Source: JAFGRU01 sp963665915 | GTDB lineage: Bacteria > Desulfobacterota > Desulfuromonadia > Desulfuromonadales > JAAYDE01 | Assembly: GCA_963665915.2 (NCBI GenBank) | Contig: CAXXSG010000002.1 | Coordinates: 691,688-755,687 of the forward strand | DNA length: 64,000 nt | Reading direction: 5' to 3' | Shown: positions 53,754-62,313 of the stretch, piece by piece | Position numbering within the stretch: position 1 is the stretch's first letter | Layout: each line of letters opens with the position of its first letter | Notes under the pieces: generated by a model | Told to the model about the DNA's origin: nothing | The model's input: only the letters and a program-made list of their open reading frames with translations | The model's database searches: none | Position numbers and translations under genes: made by a program

Positions 53754-54742
53754 AAGTCCTTTTTCTTGTTCCTCGCCTTGAAAAGGCCAGCACTAGGTAC
53801 CGGGTTCTCCAGTATCTTCCGGCTCTGGATGAGAACGGGATTGATCACGAAATCATTGCACTGTCCTTCGAATTGCGTAATCGGGCGCGTTTACATAGCA
53901 AAATTTGGAGTGCTGATGTGGTCTTTATCCAAAAAAAGCTCTTTACTTTCTTGGAACTCTTGTGGGTTTATCAGGCCGCAAAACGTTTAATATACGATTT
54001 TGATGATGCAGTGATGTTTAAAAGTGAGCCTGCCAGCATCATGCAGCAGGTCCGCCAGATGAAAAGGTTTGCAAATACGATCAAACGGTCGGGACTGGTT
54101 CTCGCCGGCAATCGGTATCTCAAGGAACAAGCTCAGGTTTACAACAAAAATATAAAGGTGCTTCCCACTGTTTTGGATATGACTCGATATGTGGTGCGCC
54201 CTGAAGGCTTGAAAAGTAATCAATGTGTGACTTTAGGCTGGATCGGAAGCAAGGGGACATTACGGTACTTGCAGGCGATCAGTCCCGCCTTGGAGAGATT
54301 GGGACAACGCTGGCCTGGGCTGAAATTGAAGATCGTCGCAGACGATTTTTTTGACCTCCAGCACGTTGAAGTCATTAAAAAAATTTGGAGAAGTGAGGAA
54401 GAAATCGTGGATCTGCATTCTTTCGACATTGGCTTGATGCCCCTTGCCGACGATGTCTGGACTCGCGGCAAGTGTGGCTTTAAGCTGCTGCAGTGCATGG
54501 CTGTTGGATTGCCTGTCGTCTGTTCGCCAGTGGGAGTAAATGCTGAGGTTGTTTCCGATGGGCGTGAGGGTTTTCAAGCCAATAGTCACGAGGAATGGGT
54601 GGACAAGCTTGGTGCTTTGATCGCTGATTCCAGTTTGCGCCAAACGATGGGACGGCATGCTCGGGAGTTGGTTTTGGAAGCGTACTCGCTCGCTGCCAAT
54701 GCTCCCCTCTTCATCTCTTATTTGAAAGGCGATTTCGTTTAA
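53750..54742 (+). CDS. Glycosyltransferase, GT4-like
   Basis: A 330-residue GT-B protein. It has an N-terminal VLFLVPRLEKASTRYR, a conserved YDFDDAVMF segment seen in a group of GT4 relatives, GWIGSKGTLRYL at the start of the second Rossmann domain and GKCGFKLLQCMAVGLPVV in the donor site. It probably adds a sugar to the outer core. The donor is unknown. It lies 12 bp before the next glycosyltransferase. Confidence 0.8.
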   Translation: MKVLFLVPRLEKASTRYRVLQYLPALDENGIDHEIIALSFELRNRARLHSKIWSADVVFIQKKLFTFLELLWVYQAAKRLIYDFDDAVMFKSEPASIMQQVRQMKRFANTIKRSGLVLAGNRYLKEQAQVYNKNIKVLPTVLDMTRYVVRPEGLKSNQCVTLGWIGSKGTLRYLQAISPALERLGQRWPGLKLKIVADDFFDLQHVEVIKKIWRSEEEIVDLHSFDIGLMPLADDVWTRGKCGFKLLQCMAVGLPVVCSPVGVNAEVVSDGREGFQANSHEEWVDKLGALIADSSLRQTMGRHARELVLEAYSLAANAPLFISYLKGDFV

Positions 54743-54754
54743 CCTGCAAATAAA

Positions 54755-55897
54755 ATGAAGATAGCTCTTATCAACAAGACGTTTTCACTATCTCATGGAG
54801 GAGGCGAACGCTTTTCATTGAATCTGGCCACAGCCTTGTGGCGGGAAGGTCATGATGTGCATATTTTTGCCCAACAGGTCGATAGTCTTCCAGAACAAGT
54901 AACTCTTCATTTGATTCCTGTAGTTCGGCCGTCCTTCCGGCGTATCCTCTCTTTTGCTAAGCAGGTCCGGGCCATGATGGCTGGCGAGACGTTTGACATT
55001 GTCTACGGGTTGACCCAGGTTTTCCCCCAGGACTTGCATCGCATGGGAGGAGGGATCCACCGGCATTGGATGCAGGTCCGTTTTCCCTTCGCACCTTGGC
55101 GCTGGCTCAACTATCTGGTTAGCCCAGTCCATCTGGCCAACCTTTATCTTGAAAGCCGTATTTACCATACGGGAAATTTTCGCCACATCGTGACTAATTC
55201 CCAACTATGTAAACGGCATGCGCAGGAGTATTACGGGATCCCGCCGGAACGCATTTCCGTCATCTATAATGGAGTGGATTGTGCTACCTTTGATCCCGAG
55301 AAAGTTGTTTTCCATCGGGATTTGATGAGGGAGAAACTTGGCCTCAGGCGGAAGGACGTGGCTATTCTCTTTATTGCCAGCAATTGGAAACGCAAAGGGT
55401 TGGATGTGCTACTGCGGGCCGTCGCCTTTTTGGGCGAAAAGGGGCGTCCTTTCCATGTAGTTGTTGTGGGCCGCGGTAAGCCTGAATCTTTTAGAAAGCA
55501 AATCCAGCGCTTGGGTTTAGGGTTGCGTGTTCATTTCACAGGGCATACAAAAGAGGTGGCAAAATACTATGGTGTCGGAGATTTACTGGTGCTGCCCACC
55601 CTGTATGACCCTTTTGCCAATGTCTGCCTCGAAGCCATGGCCTGTGGTCTGCCGGTGGTAACCACCGCTGCTAACGGAGTGGCAGAGATAATCAGGCCGG
55701 GGGAAAACGGCTTCGTACAACAAGACCCCTCTAATGAGCAAGAATTGGGTGTATTTCTCGAACATTTACTTCCAGAGAAACATAGAAGCAAAATAGGACA
55801 GGCGGCCCAGGATACCGCTATTGAATTTACCACTGAAAGGAACATGGCTGAAACCTTGGAACTGTGCCTTCACGTGCTGGAAGAGAAGTCAGCATGA
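54755..55897 (+). CDS. Glycosyltransferase, GT4 (WaaG-like)
   Basis: A 380-residue GT-B enzyme with SLSHGGGERFSLNLATAL at the acceptor side, VIYNGVDCATFDPE, ASNWKRKGLDVLL and the donor-site VLPTLYDPFANVCLEAMACG (E-x7-E type). The pattern is close to WaaG, the LPS glucosyltransferase I, though the sugar cannot be told from sequence. It overlaps the double kinase gene by 4 bp. Confidence 0.82.
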   Translation: MKIALINKTFSLSHGGGERFSLNLATALWREGHDVHIFAQQVDSLPEQVTLHLIPVVRPSFRRILSFAKQVRAMMAGETFDIVYGLTQVFPQDLHRMGGGIHRHWMQVRFPFAPWRWLNYLVSPVHLANLYLESRIYHTGNFRHIVTNSQLCKRHAQEYYGIPPERISVIYNGVDCATFDPEKVVFHRDLMREKLGLRRKDVAILFIASNWKRKGLDVLLRAVAFLGEKGRPFHVVVVGRGKPESFRKQIQRLGLGLRVHFTGHTKEVAKYYGVGDLLVLPTLYDPFANVCLEAMACGLPVVTTAANGVAEIIRPGENGFVQQDPSNEQELGVFLEHLLPEKHRSKIGQAAQDTAIEFTTERNMAETLELCLHVLEEKSA

Positions 55898-57387
55898 AGT
55901 CCACAACGGTCCCCCTGCAAGGGGTCGAATGGCAATTTCTATCCCCGGAAGGGCGTATTTTCCTGACGGAAATGGCAGGAGAAAAATTTTCTGGTGATGT
56001 TATCAAGGATATTCCAAAGCGTCGGGTGGTGCGGGGACACGGGGTTTATGTCAAGGAAGTTCGCTATCGGGGATGGGCTGTTCTCTTCAAAACACTCTTC
56101 GGCGGGACGGCCTGCAGAGAGGGACGAATCTCGTTAGCACTGTCTGAATCCGGGATTGCCGTACCCGAGATCCTTGCTTTCGGCGTTGAAAAAAAGAAAG
56201 TATTTATCTGCCGGGATCTTTTGATTACTCGGGAGGTACCGAAGGGTAAAAGTCTGATCGAGGTAATGCGGCAGGATTATCAGATGTTTCCGACTAGGGA
56301 AAAATGGCGACTGGCGGAAGAATTTGCCACTTTTATCAAGAGTCTTCATGATGTCGGGGTCTCGCATGCCGACCTTCACATTGGCAATATCCTTTGTGTG
56401 CCGGAGAGTGATAGAGGACACAGTTTTATCCTCCTCGACACCGATCGGATCACCATGAAAAATCGCCCGCTTTCGAGGCGTGAAAGAACCGACAGCCTTG
56501 TTTTGCTTTTTACCAACTTTTGGTTTCTTGTCAGTCGAAGTCAGCGGTTTCGCTTTTTAAGGTATTATGGGATAATTCCCGGCAAAGCCGGTTGGCACAT
56601 TGTCAAGGAACTGGCGGTTAAGGGTCTTCGGCATTTAAATAGAACTTGTTATTGGAAAGCACATAGGTGTCTTTCCAATAACAGCAGGTTCGGCAAGAAG
56701 AAGACCAACGGTTTTACGGTTTATTATCAGAAAACAGACGATATAGGTGAGCTACTTAAGGTCTTATTGCCCAATCCAGACATTCTTTTGAATGCCGGAC
56801 AGGTTTTCAAGACAGGCCTCACCATTCAGGCCGCCAGAATTGAGATTTGCGGGGAGAGCTATTTTCTTAAGCGCTTTAATTGCAAAGGATGGAAATATCG
56901 TCTGAAAAATACATTGCGACGCTCTCGGGCAGTGCGGTCGTGGCTGGTTTCCTGGGAATTTCGCTATAGGGGTCTCCCGGTTCCCGAACCCTTGATTTGT
57001 CTGGAGGAGCGCCGGATGGGTTTACTGGGTCGCTCCTATCTATTGTTCCAATTTATTGAGAAGTCAGAAACTCTTTCCACAATATGGTCACGGTCTGACC
57101 CGGTTTCAAGAAGGGACCTTCTAGGGCGAGTGGCCTTGCTTTTGGGCCGTATGCATCTTTTGGGAGGACTGCATGGTGATCTTAAGTGGAACAATATTCT
57201 GGTGGGCGGCAAAGGAGGCAAAGGTCTGTATCTTACCGATCTTGACGGTACCAGGATCGTTGGTCAGGGAAAGCTTGCAGTTAAACGCAAAGATCTGAAG
57301 CGTTTTCTAGTTGATATGGAGAAAAATCAGGCGGCCGATAACGATAAGGCCTTTTTCCTCAGATGCTGGGGGCGATGGAGTTCCTGA
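55894..57387 (+). CDS. Tandem-domain LPS core kinase (two kinase-like modules fused)
   Basis: From the ATG overlapping the previous stop the product has 497 residues and two WaaP/RIO-like kinase modules. The N-terminal one has the catalytic loop HADLHIGNIL (158-167) and LLDTDR (about 180-185). The C-terminal one has the ATP lysine in YFLKRF (about 323-328), HGDLKWNNIL (427-436) and TDLDGTR (about 448-454). Both keep the catalytic and metal-binding Asp, so both may be active. The family usually has one module. Likely substrates are core Kdo or heptose. Confidence 0.75.
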   Translation: MKSTTVPLQGVEWQFLSPEGRIFLTEMAGEKFSGDVIKDIPKRRVVRGHGVYVKEVRYRGWAVLFKTLFGGTACREGRISLALSESGIAVPEILAFGVEKKKVFICRDLLITREVPKGKSLIEVMRQDYQMFPTREKWRLAEEFATFIKSLHDVGVSHADLHIGNILCVPESDRGHSFILLDTDRITMKNRPLSRRERTDSLVLLFTNFWFLVSRSQRFRFLRYYGIIPGKAGWHIVKELAVKGLRHLNRTCYWKAHRCLSNNSRFGKKKTNGFTVYYQKTDDIGELLKVLLPNPDILLNAGQVFKTGLTIQAARIEICGESYFLKRFNCKGWKYRLKNTLRRSRAVRSWLVSWEFRYRGLPVPEPLICLEERRMGLLGRSYLLFQFIEKSETLSTIWSRSDPVSRRDLLGRVALLLGRMHLLGGLHGDLKWNNILVGGKGGKGLYLTDLDGTRIVGQGKLAVKRKDLKRFLVDMEKNQAADNDKAFFLRCWGRWSS

Positions 57388-57591
57388 GCTTTTATAGAGG
57401 CGGCAATTATGTGAAAATTACTGATTACGGTAAGCCATATGAATAAATCGTCCAAGAGACTTCATGAAAATCAAACTTGGTTGGACGTTTTGCCACAAGA
57501 CATGCTAAGAATTAATATCAATTTTTAAATTAATTATGATTTTCCAAGGTTTTATTTCTTTCGTTTTTTGATAGCTAGGGTGCAGTTGAAG

Positions 57592-58158
57592 ATGTCACAA
57601 ACGGATGAGTATTTCTATAAACTTAAAAAGACCCTTCAGTTAACTCAAGACAAACTTTCGGAGACTATTCTCTCTTTTGCCGACCTTGTTGCTGAGTGTT
57701 TCAACGCCGGAAATAAAATTCTGATTATGGGAAACGGGGGATCTGCGGGAGATGCACAGCATTTTGCCGCCGAAATGGTGGGGCGTTTTATTAAAGAGAG
57801 AAAAGGTTTACCCGCCATTGCCCTGAATACAAACTCTTCGATTCTTACCGCTGTTGGAAATGATTATCATTTTGACCAGATTTTCAGTCGCCAGGTTGAA
57901 GCGCTGGCCGTTCCTGGAGACGTGCTCATCGGCATATCGACCAGCGGTAACTCGGCCAATGTGATCAAAGCTCTGGAAAAGGGCCGGGAGCTTGGCTGTC
58001 GGACGGTCTCCCTCTGCGGCCGTGGTGGCGGTAAGTTGCCTGCTCTCAGCGATATCATCCTGGTGGTGCCAAGCGACGATACGCCCCATATTCAGGAAAT
58101 GCACATCGTCATCATTCATCTCGTCTGTGGCCTGGTTGAAAACCAGCTTTTCGATTGA
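57592..58158 (+). CDS. gmhA: Sedoheptulose-7-phosphate isomerase
   Basis: The first step to ADP-heptose. From ATG 57592 it has 188 residues of SIS fold, with MGNGGSAGDAQHFAAEM and GISTSGNSANVIKAL binding phosphate and a HIQEMHIVIIH metal/active-site segment. A TTG at 57568 would add eight residues. The 200-bp spacer before it is AT-rich and may hold a promoter, but no strong match was seen. Confidence 0.95.
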   Translation: MSQTDEYFYKLKKTLQLTQDKLSETILSFADLVAECFNAGNKILIMGNGGSAGDAQHFAAEMVGRFIKERKGLPAIALNTNSSILTAVGNDYHFDQIFSRQVEALAVPGDVLIGISTSGNSANVIKALEKGRELGCRTVSLCGRGGGKLPALSDIILVVPSDDTPHIQEMHIVIIHLVCGLVENQLFD

Positions 58159-58241
58159 ACATTTTTTTGGGGTGGTAAAAAGGACCGCTTGATTACCCTT
58201 TGGGTTTTCCGACACAGCTCCAGATATCAACGGAACATCAA

Positions 58242-59204
58242 ATGAAAAAAAAAATCATACCCATTCAACTGGACAACATCAAAACCTATCCCCTGAGTTC
58301 CAGGGGACATAAAGTCAATGTTGCGGAGCATTTTGCGGGTAGTCTTGAAGGTATTCATGATTTTAAGGGTTTTTTCGACTCCCTGCCGAGGCTTCTCGCT
58401 GCTGACTCCATGCGGGATGTGGTTTCTGCAGTCTGCCGAGCCCGAGAAAAGGGCAGGCCTGTGGTCCTGGCCATAGGCGGACATGTTATTAAATGCGGTT
58501 TGCAACCGGTTATCAAAACTCTCATTCAAAAAGAGATAGTAACTGCGGTTGCCATGAACGGTTCCGCAGCTATTCATGATTTTGAAGTTTCTCTGGTTGG
58601 AGGCACTTCGGAAGATGTTGCCGCGGTTTTACATTCCGGAGAGTTTGGGTTTGCCAGGGAGACAGGGGAGGGGATGAACCTCGCTCTAAAAGAAGGTTTT
58701 TGCAAAGATATCGGTTTTGGGGAAGCCATAGGCGAGTGGATTATCCGCAAAAAGCATTCCTTCCGGGAATTCAGCCTCCTTGGCTGTTGTCATGAGATGC
58801 AGATTCCGGCGACCGTCCATGTGGCCATCGGGACGGATATTATTCATCAGCATCCTCTAGCCGACGGTGCCGTTACCGGGGAAATGTCTTTTCGAGACTT
58901 CCGTCTCCTGACAGCCGTTGTCTCTGAACTGGAAGGCGGGGTCTGGCTGAATGTCGGCTCCGCGGTCATCATGCCGGAAGTTTTTCTCAAAGCTCTTTCC
59001 ATTGCCCAGAATCTCGGTCATCATGTCGAAAATTTTTCCACAGCAAATTTTGATATGATTCAGCATTATCGGCCTTCGCAAAACGTGGTTAAGCGCCCAA
59101 CCTCTCAATCGGGGAAGGGTTACCATATTATCGGCCACCATGAGATCAATATTCCTCTTTTTGCCATGGCCATCCTTCACGCTCTAGGCGAAAACAATAT
59201 TTAA
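58242..59204 (+). CDS. Uncharacterised protein with deoxyhypusine-synthase-like sequence
   Basis: A 320-residue soluble protein from ATG 58242. By eye it parallels deoxyhypusine synthase: VLAIGGHVIKCGLQPVI (75-91), VTAVAMNGSAAIHDFE (100-115), HSGEFGFARETGEG (131-144) and IPATVHVAIGTDIIHQHP (188-205), with glycine- and histidine-rich turns suggesting a nucleotide or metal site. No eIF5A substrate exists in bacteria. It sits 84 bp after gmhA and 19 bp before hldE, so a role in heptose or core synthesis is plausible but unproven. The TTG at 58200 is less likely as start. Confidence 0.6.
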   Translation: MKKKIIPIQLDNIKTYPLSSRGHKVNVAEHFAGSLEGIHDFKGFFDSLPRLLAADSMRDVVSAVCRAREKGRPVVLAIGGHVIKCGLQPVIKTLIQKEIVTAVAMNGSAAIHDFEVSLVGGTSEDVAAVLHSGEFGFARETGEGMNLALKEGFCKDIGFGEAIGEWIIRKKHSFREFSLLGCCHEMQIPATVHVAIGTDIIHQHPLADGAVTGEMSFRDFRLLTAVVSELEGGVWLNVGSAVIMPEVFLKALSIAQNLGHHVENFSTANFDMIQHYRPSQNVVKRPTSQSGKGYHIIGHHEINIPLFAMAILHALGENNI

Positions 59205-59222
59205 GGCGGAATTGTTTACGTA

Positions 59223-60683
59223 ATGGATCTTCAGAAAATCGAAAAATTTTTGGAGTGCCTTTCGACTGTTAAGGTTCTGGTCGTCGGTGATCTGATGCTG
59301 GATGAATATCTCTGGGGCAAAACCGAGCGCATCTCGCCCGAAGCGCCGGTTCAGGTCGTCGATATCCTGCGCGAAGATCTTCGCCTTGGGGGTGCCGGTA
59401 ACGTCATCAATAATCTCGTTGCCCTTGGATGCGGTGTCCAGATGCTGAGCGTTCTTGGAAATGACCCCGATGGGGAACGACTGCAGAGCATGCTTGAAGA
59501 AAAACAGCTCGACGGCGCGAATATCTTTCTTGATCCGCTAAGAAAAACCAGCCGTAAAACCCGGATACTGGCCAGCAATCAGCAGATGATGAGGATTGAC
59601 CGGGAGAGCCGGGAGGATATCTCCGAGGAAATGGAATCCAGGGTTCTCGAGAGATTTAAGGAAGTGGTTAAGCTATGTGCCGTTGTTCTGATTTCCGACT
59701 ACAATAAGGGGCTGTTGACAGAGAAACTTCTGGCTGGGATAATTCACCTGGCCAGGGAAAGAAATATCCCTGTTTTTGTTGATCCAAAAGGGCCCGACTT
59801 TGGCAAATATCGTGGCGCCACCCTGTTGACTCCCAATCGGAAAGAAGCATTGAGGGCCGCCAAATTCGATTCCCTGAACGATGAAAATTTGCGGATTGCC
59901 GGCAGAAGTCTGGTGCAATCCCTGGAAATAGAGGCTCTGGTCCTGACCCGGTCTGAAGAGGGCATGACCCTGTTTTTAAAAGAGGATGAGTTTGATCTTT
60001 TAACTCGTGCTCGCGAGGTTTACGATGTTTCCGGTGCGGGGGATACGGTCCTGTCCGTTCTTGGAGCTGCGTTTGCTGCGGGTCTCACTTTTTTCGAAGC
60101 CGCCACTGTGGCAAATATCGCCGCCGGGGTTGTGGTCGGGAAGGTGGGGACTTCGACGGTTTTTCCGGAAGAAATATTTGAAGCGGCCAATCCACAGGGT
60201 CAGGGGGTCGATGCAAAAATCAGGTCCCGTGGCCAACTAGAGAAACTGGTTGCTGAAACGAAAGCCAAGGGCAAAACGGTGGTCTTTACCAACGGCTGCT
60301 TCGACCTTCTTCATGTCGGTCACGTCAAATACCTGCAACAGGCCCGTAGCTGTGGTGATTTGCTGGTTCTTGGCCTGAACTCCGACGCTTCCGTCAAACG
60401 CCTTAAAGGGGACAAGAGACCCCTGATCAATGAACATGAACGGGCTCATGTTCTCGCAGCATTGAGTTGTATCGATTTTGTTACAATTTTTGATGAAGAT
60501 ACCCCACACGCAATCATACAGACTTTACAACCCGATATCCTGGTTAAGGGGGGTGATTATCTTCCTGAAGAGGTTGTCGGGAAGGAGATTGTTAAAAGTT
60601 ATGGCGGTCGTGTGGAAATTATCCCTTTTGTAGACGGAAAATCGACCACCCAGTTGATCAATCGAATTCTGGAAAAATACTGA
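59223..60683 (+). CDS. hldE: Bifunctional heptose-7-P kinase / heptose-1-P adenylyltransferase
   Basis: Two steps of ADP-heptose synthesis in one 486-residue chain. The N-terminal ribokinase-like domain (to about 320) has VVGDLMLDEYLWG, GGAGNVINNLV and the catalytic DVSGAGDTV. The C-terminal nucleotidyltransferase (about 345-486) has FTNGCFDLLHVGHVKYLQQA with the HxGH signature and the SDASVKRLKG segment. It lies 18 bp after the DHS-like gene and 27 bp before gmhB. Confidence 0.96.
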   Translation: MDLQKIEKFLECLSTVKVLVVGDLMLDEYLWGKTERISPEAPVQVVDILREDLRLGGAGNVINNLVALGCGVQMLSVLGNDPDGERLQSMLEEKQLDGANIFLDPLRKTSRKTRILASNQQMMRIDRESREDISEEMESRVLERFKEVVKLCAVVLISDYNKGLLTEKLLAGIIHLARERNIPVFVDPKGPDFGKYRGATLLTPNRKEALRAAKFDSLNDENLRIAGRSLVQSLEIEALVLTRSEEGMTLFLKEDEFDLLTRAREVYDVSGAGDTVLSVLGAAFAAGLTFFEAATVANIAAGVVVGKVGTSTVFPEEIFEAANPQGQGVDAKIRSRGQLEKLVAETKAKGKTVVFTNGCFDLLHVGHVKYLQQARSCGDLLVLGLNSDASVKRLKGDKRPLINEHERAHVLAALSCIDFVTIFDEDTPHAIIQTLQPDILVKGGDYLPEEVVGKEIVKSYGGRVEIIPFVDGKSTTQLINRILEKY

Positions 60684-60710
60684 AACATCACCGCAAAGGA
60701 AAGGTACGCT

Positions 60711-61283
60711 TTGGGTGTGGAAAAAAGGCGAGCGGTGTTTCTTGACCGGGACGGAACGCTTAATGAGGAAAAGGATTATCTTTATCGCATTGAGGATTTT
60801 GTCTTTATCCGGGGTGTTCCTGAGTCGATTCAGAGGCTGAAAAAAGCAGGTTTTCTGGTCATCGTTGTCACCAATCAGTCAGGAGTGGCCCGAGGTTATT
60901 TTACCTTGGCTGAGGTTGAGACCCTGCACAGGCACATCCAGAAGAAATTGAATAAATATGGTGCCGGGGTAGATGGATTCTATGTCTGCCCCCACCATCC
61001 CGATCAGGGTGTAGGAGCATTTCGGAAACACTGCAATTGTCGCAAAGGGGAGCCGGGATTGCTCCTCCAGGCGGCGGCTGATTTTGGGATTGACCTGACC
61101 CGCTCCTTCATGATCGGGGACAAGCTTGCCGACCTCCAGGCCGGAACCCGAGCGGGTTGCAGGCCTATTCTGGTCCTCACCGGCTATGGTGTTGAAACGT
61201 CACAAAGGCTCAAATCCGATGATATCCTGGTCTTTGGGGATTTGGGAAAAGCAGCGAATTTTATTTTGTCTTCCAACTGTTGA
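60711..61283 (+). CDS. gmhB: D-glycero-D-manno-heptose-1,7-bisphosphate 7-phosphatase
   Basis: HAD-family phosphatase of 190 residues. Motif 1 is FLDRDGTLNEE (catalytic D12 and D14), TNQSGVARGYF follows, zinc ligands lie in CPHHPD and HCNCRKG, and the final motif is MIGDKLADLQAG. The start is TTG 60711, six bases after AAAGG; GTG 60717 is an alternative. It closes the ADP-heptose genes. The epimerase gene hldD is not in the window. Confidence 0.94.
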   Translation: MGVEKRRAVFLDRDGTLNEEKDYLYRIEDFVFIRGVPESIQRLKKAGFLVIVVTNQSGVARGYFTLAEVETLHRHIQKKLNKYGAGVDGFYVCPHHPDQGVGAFRKHCNCRKGEPGLLLQAAADFGIDLTRSFMIGDKLADLQAGTRAGCRPILVLTGYGVETSQRLKSDDILVFGDLGKAANFILSSNC

Positions 61284-61350
61284 AATGTTTTTGACAACGG
61301 TCTCACAGAAAAGACCCTCCTGAGTGTAACGTTCCGCATGCAATGCGTGC

Positions 61351-62292
61351 TTACGCACTATCTTTCTTTTTCATTATTACTGCCCACTGGCTCGGGTGAA
61401 GGTTCCAGCGGCGGTCCCACAGTGATTTTTCGAGGAAATTCAGATAAGTCTGGAAAGCGTCGGTCAGGGCTTGACTGGCCGGGATACCGGATATGACGGG
61501 GATAGCCGGGCCAACAAACATTTGCGGTTGCATTTTTTCATCTGCCAGGATGAGAACAGGAACGGCGGGAGTTCCCGACAAGCGCGCCAGGGTCCATGGC
61601 GCGTGAACAAAGCACACCTGGTGTCCAAACAACTCACCTTTGACTCCTGCCTTGCGGCTGTCGTTGGTGTCGCCGATGTGCTGCAACCACTCTTTCTGCT
61701 GCAGCATGTCATGGAGCTTCTTGAGATGGAACCCCTCTTGGCCAGGCTCCGGATATGGCATGACCATCTTCCCCCAGTCAGCCATCCGGTACATGAGCAG
61801 TTTTCCGGGCGACACGTGGCGGCGTTGCATCAGATGCACTGGATAGCCCATTCCGAGTAGCGCTGGGCCTACCCAACTATTGTATCCGACATGCGCTCCG
61901 ACGATGATCACACCCTGAGATTTTTCCTTAAGTTCATCGAGTGTTTCCAGTCCTACGGGTTTGAGCATGCGGATGAGGTCGGCGCGGGATCTTGAAAACA
62001 CCGGGGCAAAGGTGTTCCGGCCGAGCCGTGTCAGTACTTGGGTGCGCACGGCGATGTGCCGCAGGTTCCCGGTTGCGTCAGCAGGCATCAGGTCCTTGAC
62101 GGTCGCCATTGCAGCCCTCTCTTTTCGGCTGCCTCGAAGTTTGACATTGAGTCTGTGGGTGAGGATTTTCCATCTCGTGACTAAGGACCAGGGAAGGTAA
62201 CGGTAGAAGATCAGGCGCAGCCATGCCTGGGGCAACGCCAGCCACGGCATGGGCGGTAGAGATGCAGGGTCGGGGATGGGAATGCTTGCCAT
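61351..62292 (-). CDS. LpxL/HtrB-like acyltransferase (LPLAT family)
   Basis: A 313-residue member of the lysophospholipid/lipid A acyltransferase family, with family features such as GVIIVGAHVGYNSW (catalytic His134), LMQRRHVSPG, the QHIGDTNDS segment and a LARLSGTPAVPVLIL stretch. The usual HxxxxD/E acid is replaced: the residue five after His134 is Ser139. This is either an altered active site or a shifted acid. Its operon (ACP, ligase, acyltransferase) runs against the LPS genes, so it may acylate a lipid other than lipid A. Confidence 0.7.
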   Translation of the reverse strand: MASIPIPDPASLPPMPWLALPQAWLRLIFYRYLPWSLVTRWKILTHRLNVKLRGSRKERAAMATVKDLMPADATGNLRHIAVRTQVLTRLGRNTFAPVFSRSRADLIRMLKPVGLETLDELKEKSQGVIIVGAHVGYNSWVGPALLGMGYPVHLMQRRHVSPGKLLMYRMADWGKMVMPYPEPGQEGFHLKKLHDMLQQKEWLQHIGDTNDSRKAGVKGELFGHQVCFVHAPWTLARLSGTPAVPVLILADEKMQPQMFVGPAIPVISGIPASQALTDAFQTYLNFLEKSLWDRRWNLHPSQWAVIMKKKDSA

Positions 62293-62313
62293 GCTAACTC
62301 CTGATCAAACCGT

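Noticed and set aside
57439..57528. A 29-codon frame (MNKSSKRLHENQTW...) upstream of gmhA
   Set aside because: No good Shine-Dalgarno sequence, no overlap with the next gene and AT-rich surroundings make it likely chance.
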